Of a stretch of DNA of 64,000 bases, positions 54,251 to 63,519 are shown in pieces. Positions within the stretch are counted from its first letter, which is position 1; each line of letters opens with the position of its first letter. Origin of the DNA: Gammaproteobacteria bacterium (GTDB lineage Bacteria; Gemmatimonadota; Gemmatimonadetes; Longimicrobiales; Gaopeijiaceae); NCBI GenBank assembly GCA_028819075.1, contig JAPPMM010000038.1:81133-145132 (forward strand), in the 5' to 3' direction. The translations under genes were made by a program, and so were the position numbers. The notes beneath the pieces are model-generated. The model saw only the letters and a list, made by a program, of their open reading frames with translations. It searched no databases and was not told the origin of the DNA.

Positions 54251-57200
54251 ATGCCTGATCGTTCTGGCTCGCCCGGCGTGCGCCTCGCCATCGACATCGG
54301 AGGCACCTTTACCGATGTGGCCCTGGAGGCCGGCGGGCCCCCGGTCACCACCAAGGTGCTCACCACGCCCGCGGCCCCCGAACAGGGGGTCCTGTCCGGA
54401 GTCCACAAGGTGCTGGAGATCGCGGGCGTGGCGCCCTCGGAGGTGCGGCTGGTCATCCACGGGACCACGCTGGCCACCAACGCGATCATCGAGCGAAGAG
54501 GGGCGCGTACGGCCCTGATCGTCACATCGGGACATCGCGACGCCCTGGAGATGGCGCGCGAGAACCGCTTCGAGCAGTACGACATTGGCATCGACCGGCC
54601 GGAGCCCCTGGTGCAGCGCCGCCTGCGTCTGCCCGTCACCGAGCGCGTGGACCGGCACGGGCGCGTGCTGGTGCCGCTCGACGAGGATTCGGTGCGCGCG
54701 CTGCTGCCGATTCTCGATGAGCACGGGGTCGAGTCAGTCGCTGTCGGGCTCATTCACGGGTACGCCAACCCGAACCATGAACGGCGCATCGGCGCGATTC
54801 TAGCGGATGAGCGCCCGGAGCTTGCGGTGACACTGGCCTCGGATGTCTGCCCGGAGGTGCGCGAGTACGAACGCCTTTCGACCGCGTGCGCCAACGCCTA
54901 TGTCCAGCCGCTGATGTCGAGCTACCTGAAGGGGCTGGCGGAGTCGCTCGTGGCCTCGGGGCTCGACTGTCCCTTCCTGCTCATGACCTCCGGAGGCGGG
55001 CTCACGACGCTCGAAACCGCCATGGCGGCGCCCGTGCGGCTGGTGGAATCCGGTCCCGCGGGGGGTGCGATTCTGGCAAGCCACCTCGCGCGGCGGTTGG
55101 AGCTGGGCGACGTGCTCTCGTTCGACATGGGGGGCACGACCGCGAAGCTGTGCGTGATCGACGGAGGACGGCCCCTGCAGTCGCGCGCCTTCGAAGTGGC
55201 CCGCAGCTACCGCTTCCGCAAGGGGAGCGGGCTGCCGGTACGCATTCCGGTGATCGAGATGGTCGAGATCGGGGCCGGGGGCGGGTCTATCGCGACGGTG
55301 GACGACCTCGGCCGCATCCAGGTGGGACCGGCCAGCGCCGGGGCAGAACCGGGCCCGGTGGCCTACTGCCGGGGCGGGACCGACCCCACCGTCACCGACG
55401 CCGACGTGGTGCTGGGACGCATCGACCCGGGCTTCTTCGCGGGAGGAGAGATCCCGCTGGACCGCGGCCGGGCGGCGGCGGCCGTTCGCAACGGGCCGGG
55501 GGCGAAACTCGGGCTGGATGAGACGGACGCCGCGCTCGGGATCGGCGAGATGGTGGACGAGAACATGTCCAACGCGGCGCGCACGCACGCGATCGAGTGG
55601 GGAAAGGGTCTGGCTGGCCGAACCCTGGTGGCGTTCGGCGGCTCGGCCCCCATCCACGCCGCCCGCCTGGCGGACAAGCTCGCGCTGGACCGCTTCCTGG
55701 TCCCCGCCAACGCGGGGGTGGGGTCGGCGGTCGGGTTCCTGCTGGCGCCGATTTCCTACGAGGTGGTGCGCAGCCGCTACATGCGCCTGTCGGCGTTCGA
55801 TGCAGCGGTGGTTGGCGAGGTCATCGCGGAAATGCGGGCCGAGGCGACCGCCGTGGTGGCCAGCGGTGCCCCAGGGTCGCCGACCAGCGAACAGGTGCGC
55901 GCCTACATGCGGTATGTGGGCCAGGGCCACGAGATCGGGGTGGAGGTACCGGCGGAGGTGGTGGCGGGCACCGGTTCGGTGGCAGCGTTGCGGGGAGCGT
56001 TCGACGAGGCGTACCGCGCCGTGTACGACCGCGTCATTCCGGGGCTGGACGTGGAGGTGCTGAGCTGGACGCTGGTGGTGACTGCGGAGGGAGTGCGGGG
56101 ACGGGTGGGATCGGCTACGGAAACAGCCTCCGCCGGATCGGTCGCGGGCGACGGGATGCGAATACGGGAACCCGATTGCTCGCCATCCGGGCCGACTTCG
56201 CTAACCGGTTGGGACGCGGGCGCTGGAAGCCGTCCCCGCGAGCCGCACCTGTCTGGCGGCCCACCCGAGAGAAGTCCGTCTGGAGGTCCGGCCGAGGCAA
56301 ACCCGTCCGGAGGCTCGCCCGAGGAGAGTCAGTCCGGTGGCCCGCTCATCCCCGCCACACCCCCACCCGTCCGCCAGGCCGAAATGGTCGACGGGGTGGC
56401 AGGCGGGCCGGTCGCGGCTGCCGTTTACCTCCGCCGCCGGCTCGCGGAGGGCATGCGGGTCGAGGGACCGGCCCTGGTGGTGGAGACCCAGACCACCACG
56501 GTTGTGCCACGGGGTTGGGGGGCGGTGGTGCTCCCCGGCGGCCACCTGCTGGTGCGCAGAAGCGGCCATCCAGCCGCGGCAATTCCCAATCCCGCATCCG
56601 ACCGCCCCGCGTGCACCTCCACGGCTCCCGCGTCCGAATCCGCGACTCCCGCGCCCGAATCCATCGATCCTGCACGGGAACCTGACCGTCCCGCACTCGC
56701 ATCCGACCGCACCGCCCTCTCGCTCCTTCAGGACCAGATCATATGGAGCCGCCTGCTCTCGGTTGTGGAAGAGCAGGCCCGCACCTTGGTGCGCACGGCC
56801 TTTTCCACACCGGTCCGGGAGGCGGGCGATCTCTCCGCAGGTGTATTCGACCTGTCCGGGCGAATGCTCGCCCAGGCCGTCACCGGCACCCCCGGACACG
56901 TCAACGCGATGGCGGAATCGGTTGGCTTTTTCTTGCGCGATCATCCCGTTCAGACCCTCCTCGACGGCGACGTCCTCATCACCAACGACCCATGGGAGGG
57001 CACGGGCCACCTCAACGACTTCACCGTCGTAACCCCGGCCTTCGTGTCAGGACGCCCGGTGGCCCTCTTCGCCGCAACCAGCCACATCGCCGACGTGGGC
57101 GGCCGCGGCTTCGGCGCCGACGCCAACCAGGTTTTCGAGGAAGGCGTGCGCATTCCCATCGGCTACCTGATGCGCGCCGGCCGCGTGGACGGCACCCTTA

Positions 57201-58384
57201 TTCGCCTCGTCCGCGCCAACGTGCGGGACCCCGACGTGGCTCAGGGCGACCTCTACTCCCTCGCCGCCTGCAACCGCACCGGTTGCGAACGTCTGGCGGC
57301 GATGATGGCCGAATTCGGACTCGACTCGCTGGATCCGCTGGCGGAGATGATCGTCTCGGCGTCCCGTCGCGCCATGCTGGCGCGCATCCGCGTCCTGCGT
57401 CCGGGCACCTATCGCAGCCGCATGCGCATCGACGGCTACGACCACGACCTCGACCTCGTCTGCGCCCTCACCGTCTCCCGCGACGGCATCCGCATCGACT
57501 TCGACGGCACCTCGCCCATGTCCCCACGCGGCATCAACGTGCCCCTGACCTATACGCGAGCATACGCGTCCTTTGGCGTTCGCTGCGTCGTGGGCTCCGA
57601 CGTTCCCAACAATGCGGGGTCCCTCAGCGCGATCTCGGTGGGTGCCCCGAGCGGGTCGATCCTGAACGCTCCTGCGCCTGCCGCCGTCGCCGCCCGCCAC
57701 GCCATCGGCCAGATGCTGCCCGACGTGGTGCTGGGGTGCCTGGAGCAGGCCCTGGAACCGGGATCCGTACCTGCCGAAGGCGCCTCATGCCTCTGGAACC
57801 CGGTGCTGCTCGGTGGTCCAGGCCTGACCGGCTCCTACCCGTACCGCGCGGAGCCCTTCGTGGTGAATCCGTTCCACACCGGGGGCACCGGCGCGCGCCC
57901 GGGCAAGGACGGGCTCTCGGCCACCGCCTTCCCCTCCGGCGTCCGCAGCACGCCCGTCGAAATCACCGAGACTGTCGCGCCGCTCATCTTCTGGAGGAAG
58001 GAATACATCCCCGATTCCGGCGGCCCCGGCGAGTTCCGTGGCGGCCTGGGCCAGGTCATGGAGATATCCCATGCCTCCGGCGAACCCTTCGCCATCTCCA
58101 AGATGTTCGAACGAGTCCGCAACCCTGCCCGGGGACGCGCGGGCGGCCGCGACGGCGCGCTGGGACGGGTCCATGTGCCCAACCTGGGGATGCTCCGCGC
58201 CAAGGGCCGTGAAGTAGTGCCGCCGGGACACCGCATCGTACTGGAAACGCCCGGCGGCGGCGGTCTCGGCGACCCGCGGCGGCGTTCCCGCGAGCGTGTC
58301 CACGAAGACGTGGTCGACGGCTATGTAACGGCAGGCTCAGCAGGGAAGGACTACGGACTTCACCGTGGAGACGAGCCCGGCTAG
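54251..58384 (+). CDS. Single-chain hydantoinase/oxoprolinase (HyuA-HyuB fusion)
   Basis: 1377-residue protein joining both subunits of the ATP-dependent hydantoinase/5-oxoprolinase family. The HyuA half begins with LAIDIGGTFTDVALEAGG (~12-29), then HGTTLATNAIIERRG and DMGGTTAKLCVIDGG. The HyuB half starts at ~830 with LLQDQIIWSRLLSVVEEQAR, then TNDPWEGTGHLNDFTVV and TPGGGGLGDP near the end. Two low-complexity Pro/Ser/Gly-rich stretches (~635-700 and ~775-825) lie in the HyuA C-terminal region and between the halves. Fused forms are known in eukaryotic oxoprolinase; bacterial enzymes are usually two genes. ATG 54251 has a G-rich ribosome site; ATG 54230 is possible. Confidence 0.88.
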   Translation: MPDRSGSPGVRLAIDIGGTFTDVALEAGGPPVTTKVLTTPAAPEQGVLSGVHKVLEIAGVAPSEVRLVIHGTTLATNAIIERRGARTALIVTSGHRDALEMARENRFEQYDIGIDRPEPLVQRRLRLPVTERVDRHGRVLVPLDEDSVRALLPILDEHGVESVAVGLIHGYANPNHERRIGAILADERPELAVTLASDVCPEVREYERLSTACANAYVQPLMSSYLKGLAESLVASGLDCPFLLMTSGGGLTTLETAMAAPVRLVESGPAGGAILASHLARRLELGDVLSFDMGGTTAKLCVIDGGRPLQSRAFEVARSYRFRKGSGLPVRIPVIEMVEIGAGGGSIATVDDLGRIQVGPASAGAEPGPVAYCRGGTDPTVTDADVVLGRIDPGFFAGGEIPLDRGRAAAAVRNGPGAKLGLDETDAALGIGEMVDENMSNAARTHAIEWGKGLAGRTLVAFGGSAPIHAARLADKLALDRFLVPANAGVGSAVGFLLAPISYEVVRSRYMRLSAFDAAVVGEVIAEMRAEATAVVASGAPGSPTSEQVRAYMRYVGQGHEIGVEVPAEVVAGTGSVAALRGAFDEAYRAVYDRVIPGLDVEVLSWTLVVTAEGVRGRVGSATETASAGSVAGDGMRIREPDCSPSGPTSLTGWDAGAGSRPREPHLSGGPPERSPSGGPAEANPSGGSPEESQSGGPLIPATPPPVRQAEMVDGVAGGPVAAAVYLRRRLAEGMRVEGPALVVETQTTTVVPRGWGAVVLPGGHLLVRRSGHPAAAIPNPASDRPACTSTAPASESATPAPESIDPAREPDRPALASDRTALSLLQDQIIWSRLLSVVEEQARTLVRTAFSTPVREAGDLSAGVFDLSGRMLAQAVTGTPGHVNAMAESVGFFLRDHPVQTLLDGDVLITNDPWEGTGHLNDFTVVTPAFVSGRPVALFAATSHIADVGGRGFGADANQVFEEGVRIPIGYLMRAGRVDGTLIRLVRANVRDPDVAQGDLYSLAACNRTGCERLAAMMAEFGLDSLDPLAEMIVSASRRAMLARIRVLRPGTYRSRMRIDGYDHDLDLVCALTVSRDGIRIDFDGTSPMSPRGINVPLTYTRAYASFGVRCVVGSDVPNNAGSLSAISVGAPSGSILNAPAPAAVAARHAIGQMLPDVVLGCLEQALEPGSVPAEGASCLWNPVLLGGPGLTGSYPYRAEPFVVNPFHTGGTGARPGKDGLSATAFPSGVRSTPVEITETVAPLIFWRKEYIPDSGGPGEFRGGLGQVMEISHASGEPFAISKMFERVRNPARGRAGGRDGALGRVHVPNLGMLRAKGREVVPPGHRIVLETPGGGGLGDPRRRSRERVHEDVVDGYVTAGSAGKDYGLHRGDEPG

Positions 58385-58450
58385 CTGAGCCTCGTGCCGA
58401 TTCGGATACCGATGATTGGCCGGTGTCGGCAATCGGCGTCCGTCTCCAGG

Positions 58451-59599
58451 TCAACTATCAAGAGAATCCTCCATGGCCTCCCGGGCAGCGGCCTCGATCC
58501 CCCATGGGATCCGCGAATCGGGGTAGAGTGCGGCTCCATTGGAGAGCATGATGCCATTGCCTTGCGCCGGGGCGCCCGGATGAACCGATGGGACCGGCGG
58601 CAGGTGTGCGGTCCGCGGTGCCGGCCTGCTCGGCGCGTCCACGAGCATCCTCCCCCTCGGCGTGAAGAACAGCACCGTCCCGTCACCGTTCACGGAAACC
58701 TTGACCCGCCCCTCGTGAACGGCTCGATGATGCCGCCGACAGAGCAGCAGCGTGTTCCGGAGGCTCGTTTCGCCCCCGTCGGCCCAGTGCTTCACGTGAT
58801 GGGCCTCGGTGAACTGGCAGCCACACCCGGGGAAGCGGCATCCCCGGTCGCGCTCGTCCAGCGCCCGCCGGATATGTGGCGGAATGGTGCGCGTCCGCCG
58901 CCCCACGCTCAGCATCGAGCCGTCCTTCGCGTGGACCATCGCGACCACCGCCGCGTCGCACGCCATGCGCCGGGACGTTTCCGCGGAAACGCGAATCCCG
59001 TCCAGGTCCGAGCGCCCCGGCTCGCCTTCGGCCGCGAGCGTCGCGGCGTCGCAATGAACCATGACCTGGTAGCGCTCGACCCGAGTGCCGGACCCGACGC
59101 GGGCTGACGTGTTCGCCGCATTCTCCGCTTTGGGTCCCGGCGTTCCCACGGGCGCTCCCCGCAGGGCTGCATTGGACTCGGTGGTCTGAGCACCATCGAG
59201 TTCATCGAGGTCGCGACCCATCGTATTCCCATCGCCATCCGATTCACGGCGCTCGCCACCTCCGAACCCGGCGGCCAGCGCCCGCTCCGCCAAGAGCCCC
59301 ACCGCATCCGCCCGGCGCTGCTTCGGCTCCGGGCGCGCATCGCCGGCATCGCGACTGACACCCTTTTCACTTCGCGCCCCGTCTCGGGCAACGCCCTCGG
59401 ACCGGAACAGCGCATCGGACGCCGCCTCCACCGCCCGCATCAGCATCGCCCCGACCTCCGGCTCGAGCCGGCCCTTCACCACGTACATCCCGTCGCCGTC
59501 CACGAAGACCGAAAAGGTGCGACCGCGGCGCCGGGCCTGCTCGGCCGTCAGCTCGGCATCGCGCGACAACTTCTTCCACATGCGCTGTTGAATACGCAT
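58451..59599 (-). CDS. DUF222/HNH endonuclease, probably 5'-truncated
   Basis: 382-residue C-terminal part of a DUF222-HNH (13E12-type) protein. The DUF222 end is VDGDGMYVVKGRLEPEVGAM. The HNH nuclease is CRFPGCGCQFTEAHHVKHWA, then SLRNTLLLCRRHHRAVHEG with the zinc/metal cysteines and histidines. Full-length relatives have about 150-200 further residues before this point. Here the frame closes at a TGA (59671) that coincides with the integrase 3' end. The N-terminal half therefore appears lost or replaced, probably by the integrase insertion. The central ~80-residue spacer is variable in this family. Activity is doubtful without the N-terminus. Confidence 0.7.
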   Translation of the reverse strand: MRIQQRMWKKLSRDAELTAEQARRRGRTFSVFVDGDGMYVVKGRLEPEVGAMLMRAVEAASDALFRSEGVARDGARSEKGVSRDAGDARPEPKQRRADAVGLLAERALAAGFGGGERRESDGDGNTMGRDLDELDGAQTTESNAALRGAPVGTPGPKAENAANTSARVGSGTRVERYQVMVHCDAATLAAEGEPGRSDLDGIRVSAETSRRMACDAAVVAMVHAKDGSMLSVGRRTRTIPPHIRRALDERDRGCRFPGCGCQFTEAHHVKHWADGGETSLRNTLLLCRRHHRAVHEGRVKVSVNGDGTVLFFTPRGRMLVDAPSRPAPRTAHLPPVPSVHPGAPAQGNGIMLSNGAALYPDSRIPWGIEAAAREAMEDSLDS

Positions 59600-59671
59600 C
59601 TTGTTGTGCGCGTGGGACTTGGGAGTCTCTCGGGTCCGATTCCCGCCGATTGATTCCCGCCAATTGGGATC

Positions 59672-60832
59672 TCAGGTGCGAGCCCTCCGGCGGGCGTCCA
59701 GAGCCTTCCTGAGTTGTCCCGTGTTCGCGTGCTGATAGCAGATCAGCACCGTCTGCGGATTCTTCCACCCGCCAAGCTCGCAGAGCACCTTGAGGGGCTG
59801 GTCCATCAGGTCGCTGGCAAACTTTCGCCGCAGCGAGTGCCAGCCCCGGCCACGCTTCGGTTCGAGGCCCGCGAGGGTCTCGGCCCGATACCACCATCTC
59901 AGCGCCAGGTCGCGACCGGGACACTGCGAGGGGTGACCCGGCACAGGCAGCAGCGGACCGCTTCCGCTTCCGCCGCTCATCCTCCACGCCTCCTCCAACA
60001 CTGCAATTGCCTCGTCGGTCAGCGGCGTGGTGTGTTCATAACCCGTCTTCTCGTGCTGCGCCCTCCACCTCACCATCCCGCCTTCGAAGTCGATGTCAGA
60101 CCACCTGAGCTTGCGGATGGCCCCGATGCGGTGCCCGGTCTCGTGCGCGAGCACGAGGGCGACGTGGAATCGCCAATCGACCTCTTCGGACACTCCGAGA
60201 AGCGCCTGGTATTCCTCTTCCGTGAGAACGACCCGGGTGGGGTTCTTCTCCCTCGGCTTCTTGAGGCCCTTCAGCGGGTTGGAGTCGAGAAGCGGGCGGC
60301 CCTGCTCGTCCTTCGACCTCGCCGCCCAATTCAGCACCGCCATCAGGAACGTTAGGTCCCATTCGACGGTTCGGTTGCCCACCGGATTGCCGCTCGGTCC
60401 GACAAGGCCCGCCCGGCGCGCCCGGATGAAGCGGTCCCAGTCACGCTGCGAGAGCGTCTCGGGCCTTCGGTCCCGCCCGAGGAAGTCGAGGAACATCCCC
60501 GTCGCGACCCTGTCCCGACGCTGGACCCGCTCCGCCTTGGTGGGCGTCACCTCGTCACCGTAAATGTCAAAAAGCGTGCCCAGCGTGAGCGGCCCGGGCT
60601 CGGCCTCGGGCTTGCCGTTGGGCTCATGGACCGCGAAGCCTGCGGCGGCCTCATCGGCCTGCCTCTTAGCGCGCCTCCAGTCACGGTGTTTCAGCGACCG
60701 GGTGAGCCTTCGACCGTTCTCGCGCCACTCGATCTGGTAGAGGCCGGTCTTGGGATCCGGGAACACCCTCACCCGGTTCCGGCCCCATTCGCCGGCGCCG
60801 TAGCTCCGGCGGCTTCGTTTCGTGCGTGCCAT
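59672..60832 (-). CDS. Tyrosine-type site-specific recombinase/integrase
   Basis: 386-residue integrase. An N-terminal arm-type DNA-binding region (GLYQIEWRENGRRLTRSLKH, ~30-49) and a core-binding domain (~85-175) precede the catalytic domain. Catalytic residues are Arg235 in TGHRIGAIRKLRW, His332-x-x-Arg335 in WHSLRRKF, Trp356 in GGWKNP in the His/Trp position, and Tyr366 in LICYQHAN. AGGAGG nine bases before the ATG supports the start. A partial second copy lies 2.7 kb to the right. The gene is probably intact and marks a small mobile element. Confidence 0.9.
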   Translation of the reverse strand: MARTKRSRRSYGAGEWGRNRVRVFPDPKTGLYQIEWRENGRRLTRSLKHRDWRRAKRQADEAAAGFAVHEPNGKPEAEPGPLTLGTLFDIYGDEVTPTKAERVQRRDRVATGMFLDFLGRDRRPETLSQRDWDRFIRARRAGLVGPSGNPVGNRTVEWDLTFLMAVLNWAARSKDEQGRPLLDSNPLKGLKKPREKNPTRVVLTEEEYQALLGVSEEVDWRFHVALVLAHETGHRIGAIRKLRWSDIDFEGGMVRWRAQHEKTGYEHTTPLTDEAIAVLEEAWRMSGGSGSGPLLPVPGHPSQCPGRDLALRWWYRAETLAGLEPKRGRGWHSLRRKFASDLMDQPLKVLCELGGWKNPQTVLICYQHANTGQLRKALDARRRART

Positions 60833-61031
60833 CGTTCGATTCCTCCTCGAAGATGGACTGCACGATCTGCGCGCTCGAAACTTCGCGGAGACAAGCCACC
60901 TCCGCCAGCCGGTCGCTACCGGCGCGGGCCGGGACGCGTGCTCTACACCGGGGACAGCGCCCGCCATTCATGCCAGACCCACGCCCTTCGCGCAAGGAAT
61001 CGATCTGCGCGAAATCGAAGAGCATTTGCAC
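60681..61031 (-). CDS. Possible small CxxC protein overlapping the integrase start
   Basis: A 116-codon frame begins at a GTG in the integrase leader (LFDFAQIDSLREGRGSG, CPRCRARVPARAG) and runs about 150 bp into the integrase in another frame. A piece of it (CLREVSSAQI) is matched by LRKVSNAQI in the integrase relic at 63.8 kb, with several synonymous-type differences. This hints that it is coding. It could be a small accessory or excision factor, or only conserved leader DNA. Confidence 0.28.
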   Translation of the reverse strand: MQMLFDFAQIDSLREGRGSGMNGGRCPRCRARVPARAGSDRLAEVACLREVSSAQIVQSIFEEESNDGTHETKPPELRRRRMGPEPGEGVPGSQDRPLPDRVARERSKAHPVAETP

Positions 61032-61167
61032 GCGCGTTCGTTATAGCGCGATGCACCGCTCTGCCACGCCATTGGCTGATCATTCAGCCATACGGACTCG
61101 GTCGCGAGGGCCCGGGACGGCACGCTGGAAGCGGCGAAAACAAAAGATAACTGGACATAAACTCTCC
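60833..61167. other. Integrase leader region
   Basis: 335 bp between two leftward genes. It holds the integrase ribosome site and most of the doubtful CxxC ORF. An AT-richer patch at about 61125-61160, just after the barrel gene's stop, could contain the integrase promoter. I could not identify an attachment core by eye. Confidence 0.4.
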
Positions 61168-63477
61168 TCAGAACGGCGCCAGCACGCGCAGGTGCCATTT
61201 CCATTCGGGGTGATGTGCCCAGTCAACGCCGACGCGCGGCTTCCCGGGAACCCGGACTCCCTGCTCGTACCAAGGCGACACAGGGCGCGCCAGATCTGCG
61301 CGAAGGAATCCGTTCAGCAGGGAGATTCCGATCCCAAACGACTGCAGGCTGCTGCCATCCACCGACGCCCAGTCGTGGAAGGCCGAAACGGCGGCCAGGC
61401 TGACTCTGCGCTGGAACTCAACCCGGCTTCGCCACACTTTGGGCCCGCGCAGCACGACGCGCGGATAGCCCCGCAGCCAGTCACCCGAACCTCCGAGACG
61501 CCAGATCTCCTCCGGTGCCGGGTCTCCCCAGATGTGAGCGCCACCCACTTCCACCGCCGTCGACCAGCCGGTGGACAGCGGTAGGACCAGCATCCCCGTG
61601 ACGGAAAGGCGAACGCTGGGATAGTCGCCCATCACGCCCTGCAGCGAGAAATCGGCGCCGCCGTTCACCCTGCGTCCGGTGAAGCCGCCCCACCACGGCT
61701 TCACGTAAACATCGGCTCCCGTGCGCCTTCGCGTGTCACCATACAACGTCGTGGTGGTCTCGGAAAAAACGCGCAGCGATGTCCAGAGTCGCTCGCTCCT
61801 TGCGGGCAGAAGCTGAACGGCCGCTCCCTGCGCCTGGTAGTACCACGACGAGTCGGCGGCCAATTCGAGGCGTTCCGGGCGCCGCCCGGCCACTCTGCCG
61901 CCGGTTGCGCGGAGGATGCGGTACAGCGAGAAACGTAGTCGAGGGCCGGTTCTGCCGCGCTCCACCGAGAGGTCGACGCTGGGCTCGGTGCGCCGCGTCG
62001 CCGTGCGCACCGTAAGCGCGCTCCTTCCCCATGAGTGATCACGGAGGAGACGGGTGCCCACCGAGAGGCCTTCCACGGGATTGTATCGGAGGAGAGCCGG
62101 GGACAGTACCGGCGGGTCGAACGACCAGGAGCTGGCTCCACGGTCGACCTCCGCGTCTGCCGGACCGCCGGGGAAGCGGGCGACGCCGATGGGGTCGAGG
62201 GTTTCCGCCGCATCCTGAAGCTCGCCCGCGTAGATTCCGCTTTCCCGTTCCTCCCAGATCGACGGCGGGAGTAGGTCGGAGGCTGCGAGCGCTCGCCAGT
62301 CTCGCGGCACGATCACTACCGTGCCGGAGTCGGGCTCGGATCCGTCCTTGACTTCTACGGTGTCTCCAGGCTCGCGCCAGGATCGAACCAGCTCTTCTAT
62401 CGTCACCGTCGTGGCCGGGTGCCCGTCGGCGGTCGAGATCTCTTCTATCTCGCAATCCCAGTCTTGGCGCGCCTGCGCCGTGACCAGAGTCTCCGAGTAC
62501 TCGGCGTCCATCTCGTCTCCGCCGACGCCGTAGGCCGCGAAGCTGGCTCTGCGAGGGAGCCAGTAGCGGGAATTCCAGAGGGTGTAATCGACGACCGCTG
62601 CCGGCATGCCGAGTTCCAGCCGGGGAACCAGGGCGGCGTACCCGTAGTTCAAGACGCGTTCGAGCAGAGAAGGAGGTAGTGGTGACGGCGCTTCCCGGTC
62701 GGCCAGCGGTTTGCCCTCGACCACTAATCCAATGCCCGCGTCCCAGTCGCCTCCGAAGCGAAAGCTCACCTCCGATTCGATAGCCTTGGCGGGACGATAG
62801 ATCGTGCGGACTACGCCGAATGTATCCGGATCGATCCAGAGCACCGCGAAGACCAATCCGAGGTCAAGGAAGCGCGGGCTGGCGGTGACGCTCACCGCCT
62901 GGACCGACTCACCGTCCGCGAGGAGGACGGAAATGGTGTCTCCGGAACGGAACTGGTAGAAGCGATCGTCGTCGTCGTCCAGAGGGGTCACCGACGGGAC
63001 AAACCAAGACTCACGGTAGTCGGAACCGAACATCGACGGGAGGAAGAGACTGAAGGGATCGTGAAGTGGATCACTGGCGAAGCGTGCCCCCGTCCCCTCG
63101 GGACGGCGGGGCTTGAAGCGCTGCCCGCCGATCTCCATCCGGGACCCCAGCACCCGCAGGACGGTCGGTCCATCCTTCGACCAACGGACGCGGGTCGTCG
63201 ATTCGAACCGGACGATGGGCCGGTCGCGCACGAGCACCGCCGCTTCGGCGGACCAGCGCTCGCTGACCACCGCCGTATAGGCCTCGATGTCCGACAGAGC
63301 GGAGTCGCGCGCCCCCCGCGCGCCTTCCATCAGGTACCGGGCGGTCTCGTCCAGGTAGGCCTGCGAAGCAGTCGGACCATCTCCCCGTCGGGCGTCCGGT
63401 TGCTGTGCCACCACGGGCGAGGCGACCGCTGTGACCAACAGGTAGGTTGCAAGTATGGCATCACTTGCTGCGCTCAT
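61168..63477 (-). CDS. Exported outer-membrane beta-barrel protein, unknown family
   Basis: 769-residue exported protein with a signal peptide (DAILATYLLVTAVASPVVAQ). The N-terminal half (~25-430) is a soluble region with strands such as VRFESTTRVRWSKDG. The C-terminal ~330 residues look like a beta-barrel: alternating strands, the Omp85-like motif GGSGDWLRGYPRV at about 665-678, and a terminal Phe (LRVLAPF). It may be a surface-antigen/Omp85-related barrel with an unusual N-terminus in place of recognisable POTRA repeats. ATG 63477 starts the signal peptide; a start eight codons upstream is possible. It lies between an integrase and an integrase relic, so it may be cargo of the element. Confidence 0.65.
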   Translation of the reverse strand: MSAASDAILATYLLVTAVASPVVAQQPDARRGDGPTASQAYLDETARYLMEGARGARDSALSDIEAYTAVVSERWSAEAAVLVRDRPIVRFESTTRVRWSKDGPTVLRVLGSRMEIGGQRFKPRRPEGTGARFASDPLHDPFSLFLPSMFGSDYRESWFVPSVTPLDDDDDRFYQFRSGDTISVLLADGESVQAVSVTASPRFLDLGLVFAVLWIDPDTFGVVRTIYRPAKAIESEVSFRFGGDWDAGIGLVVEGKPLADREAPSPLPPSLLERVLNYGYAALVPRLELGMPAAVVDYTLWNSRYWLPRRASFAAYGVGGDEMDAEYSETLVTAQARQDWDCEIEEISTADGHPATTVTIEELVRSWREPGDTVEVKDGSEPDSGTVVIVPRDWRALAASDLLPPSIWEERESGIYAGELQDAAETLDPIGVARFPGGPADAEVDRGASSWSFDPPVLSPALLRYNPVEGLSVGTRLLRDHSWGRSALTVRTATRRTEPSVDLSVERGRTGPRLRFSLYRILRATGGRVAGRRPERLELAADSSWYYQAQGAAVQLLPARSERLWTSLRVFSETTTTLYGDTRRRTGADVYVKPWWGGFTGRRVNGGADFSLQGVMGDYPSVRLSVTGMLVLPLSTGWSTAVEVGGAHIWGDPAPEEIWRLGGSGDWLRGYPRVVLRGPKVWRSRVEFQRRVSLAAVSAFHDWASVDGSSLQSFGIGISLLNGFLRADLARPVSPWYEQGVRVPGKPRVGVDWAHHPEWKWHLRVLAPF

Positions 63478-63519
63478 TGGGTTCGATCCTAGCCGGGCCA
63501 ATCTGAGATGGTAGCTCCC

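Noticed and set aside
63478..63500. T-loop-like GGTTCGATCC resembling a tRNA 3' end near the integrase relic
   Set aside because: The flanking bases do not form a T stem, and no acceptor or anticodon arm can be built.
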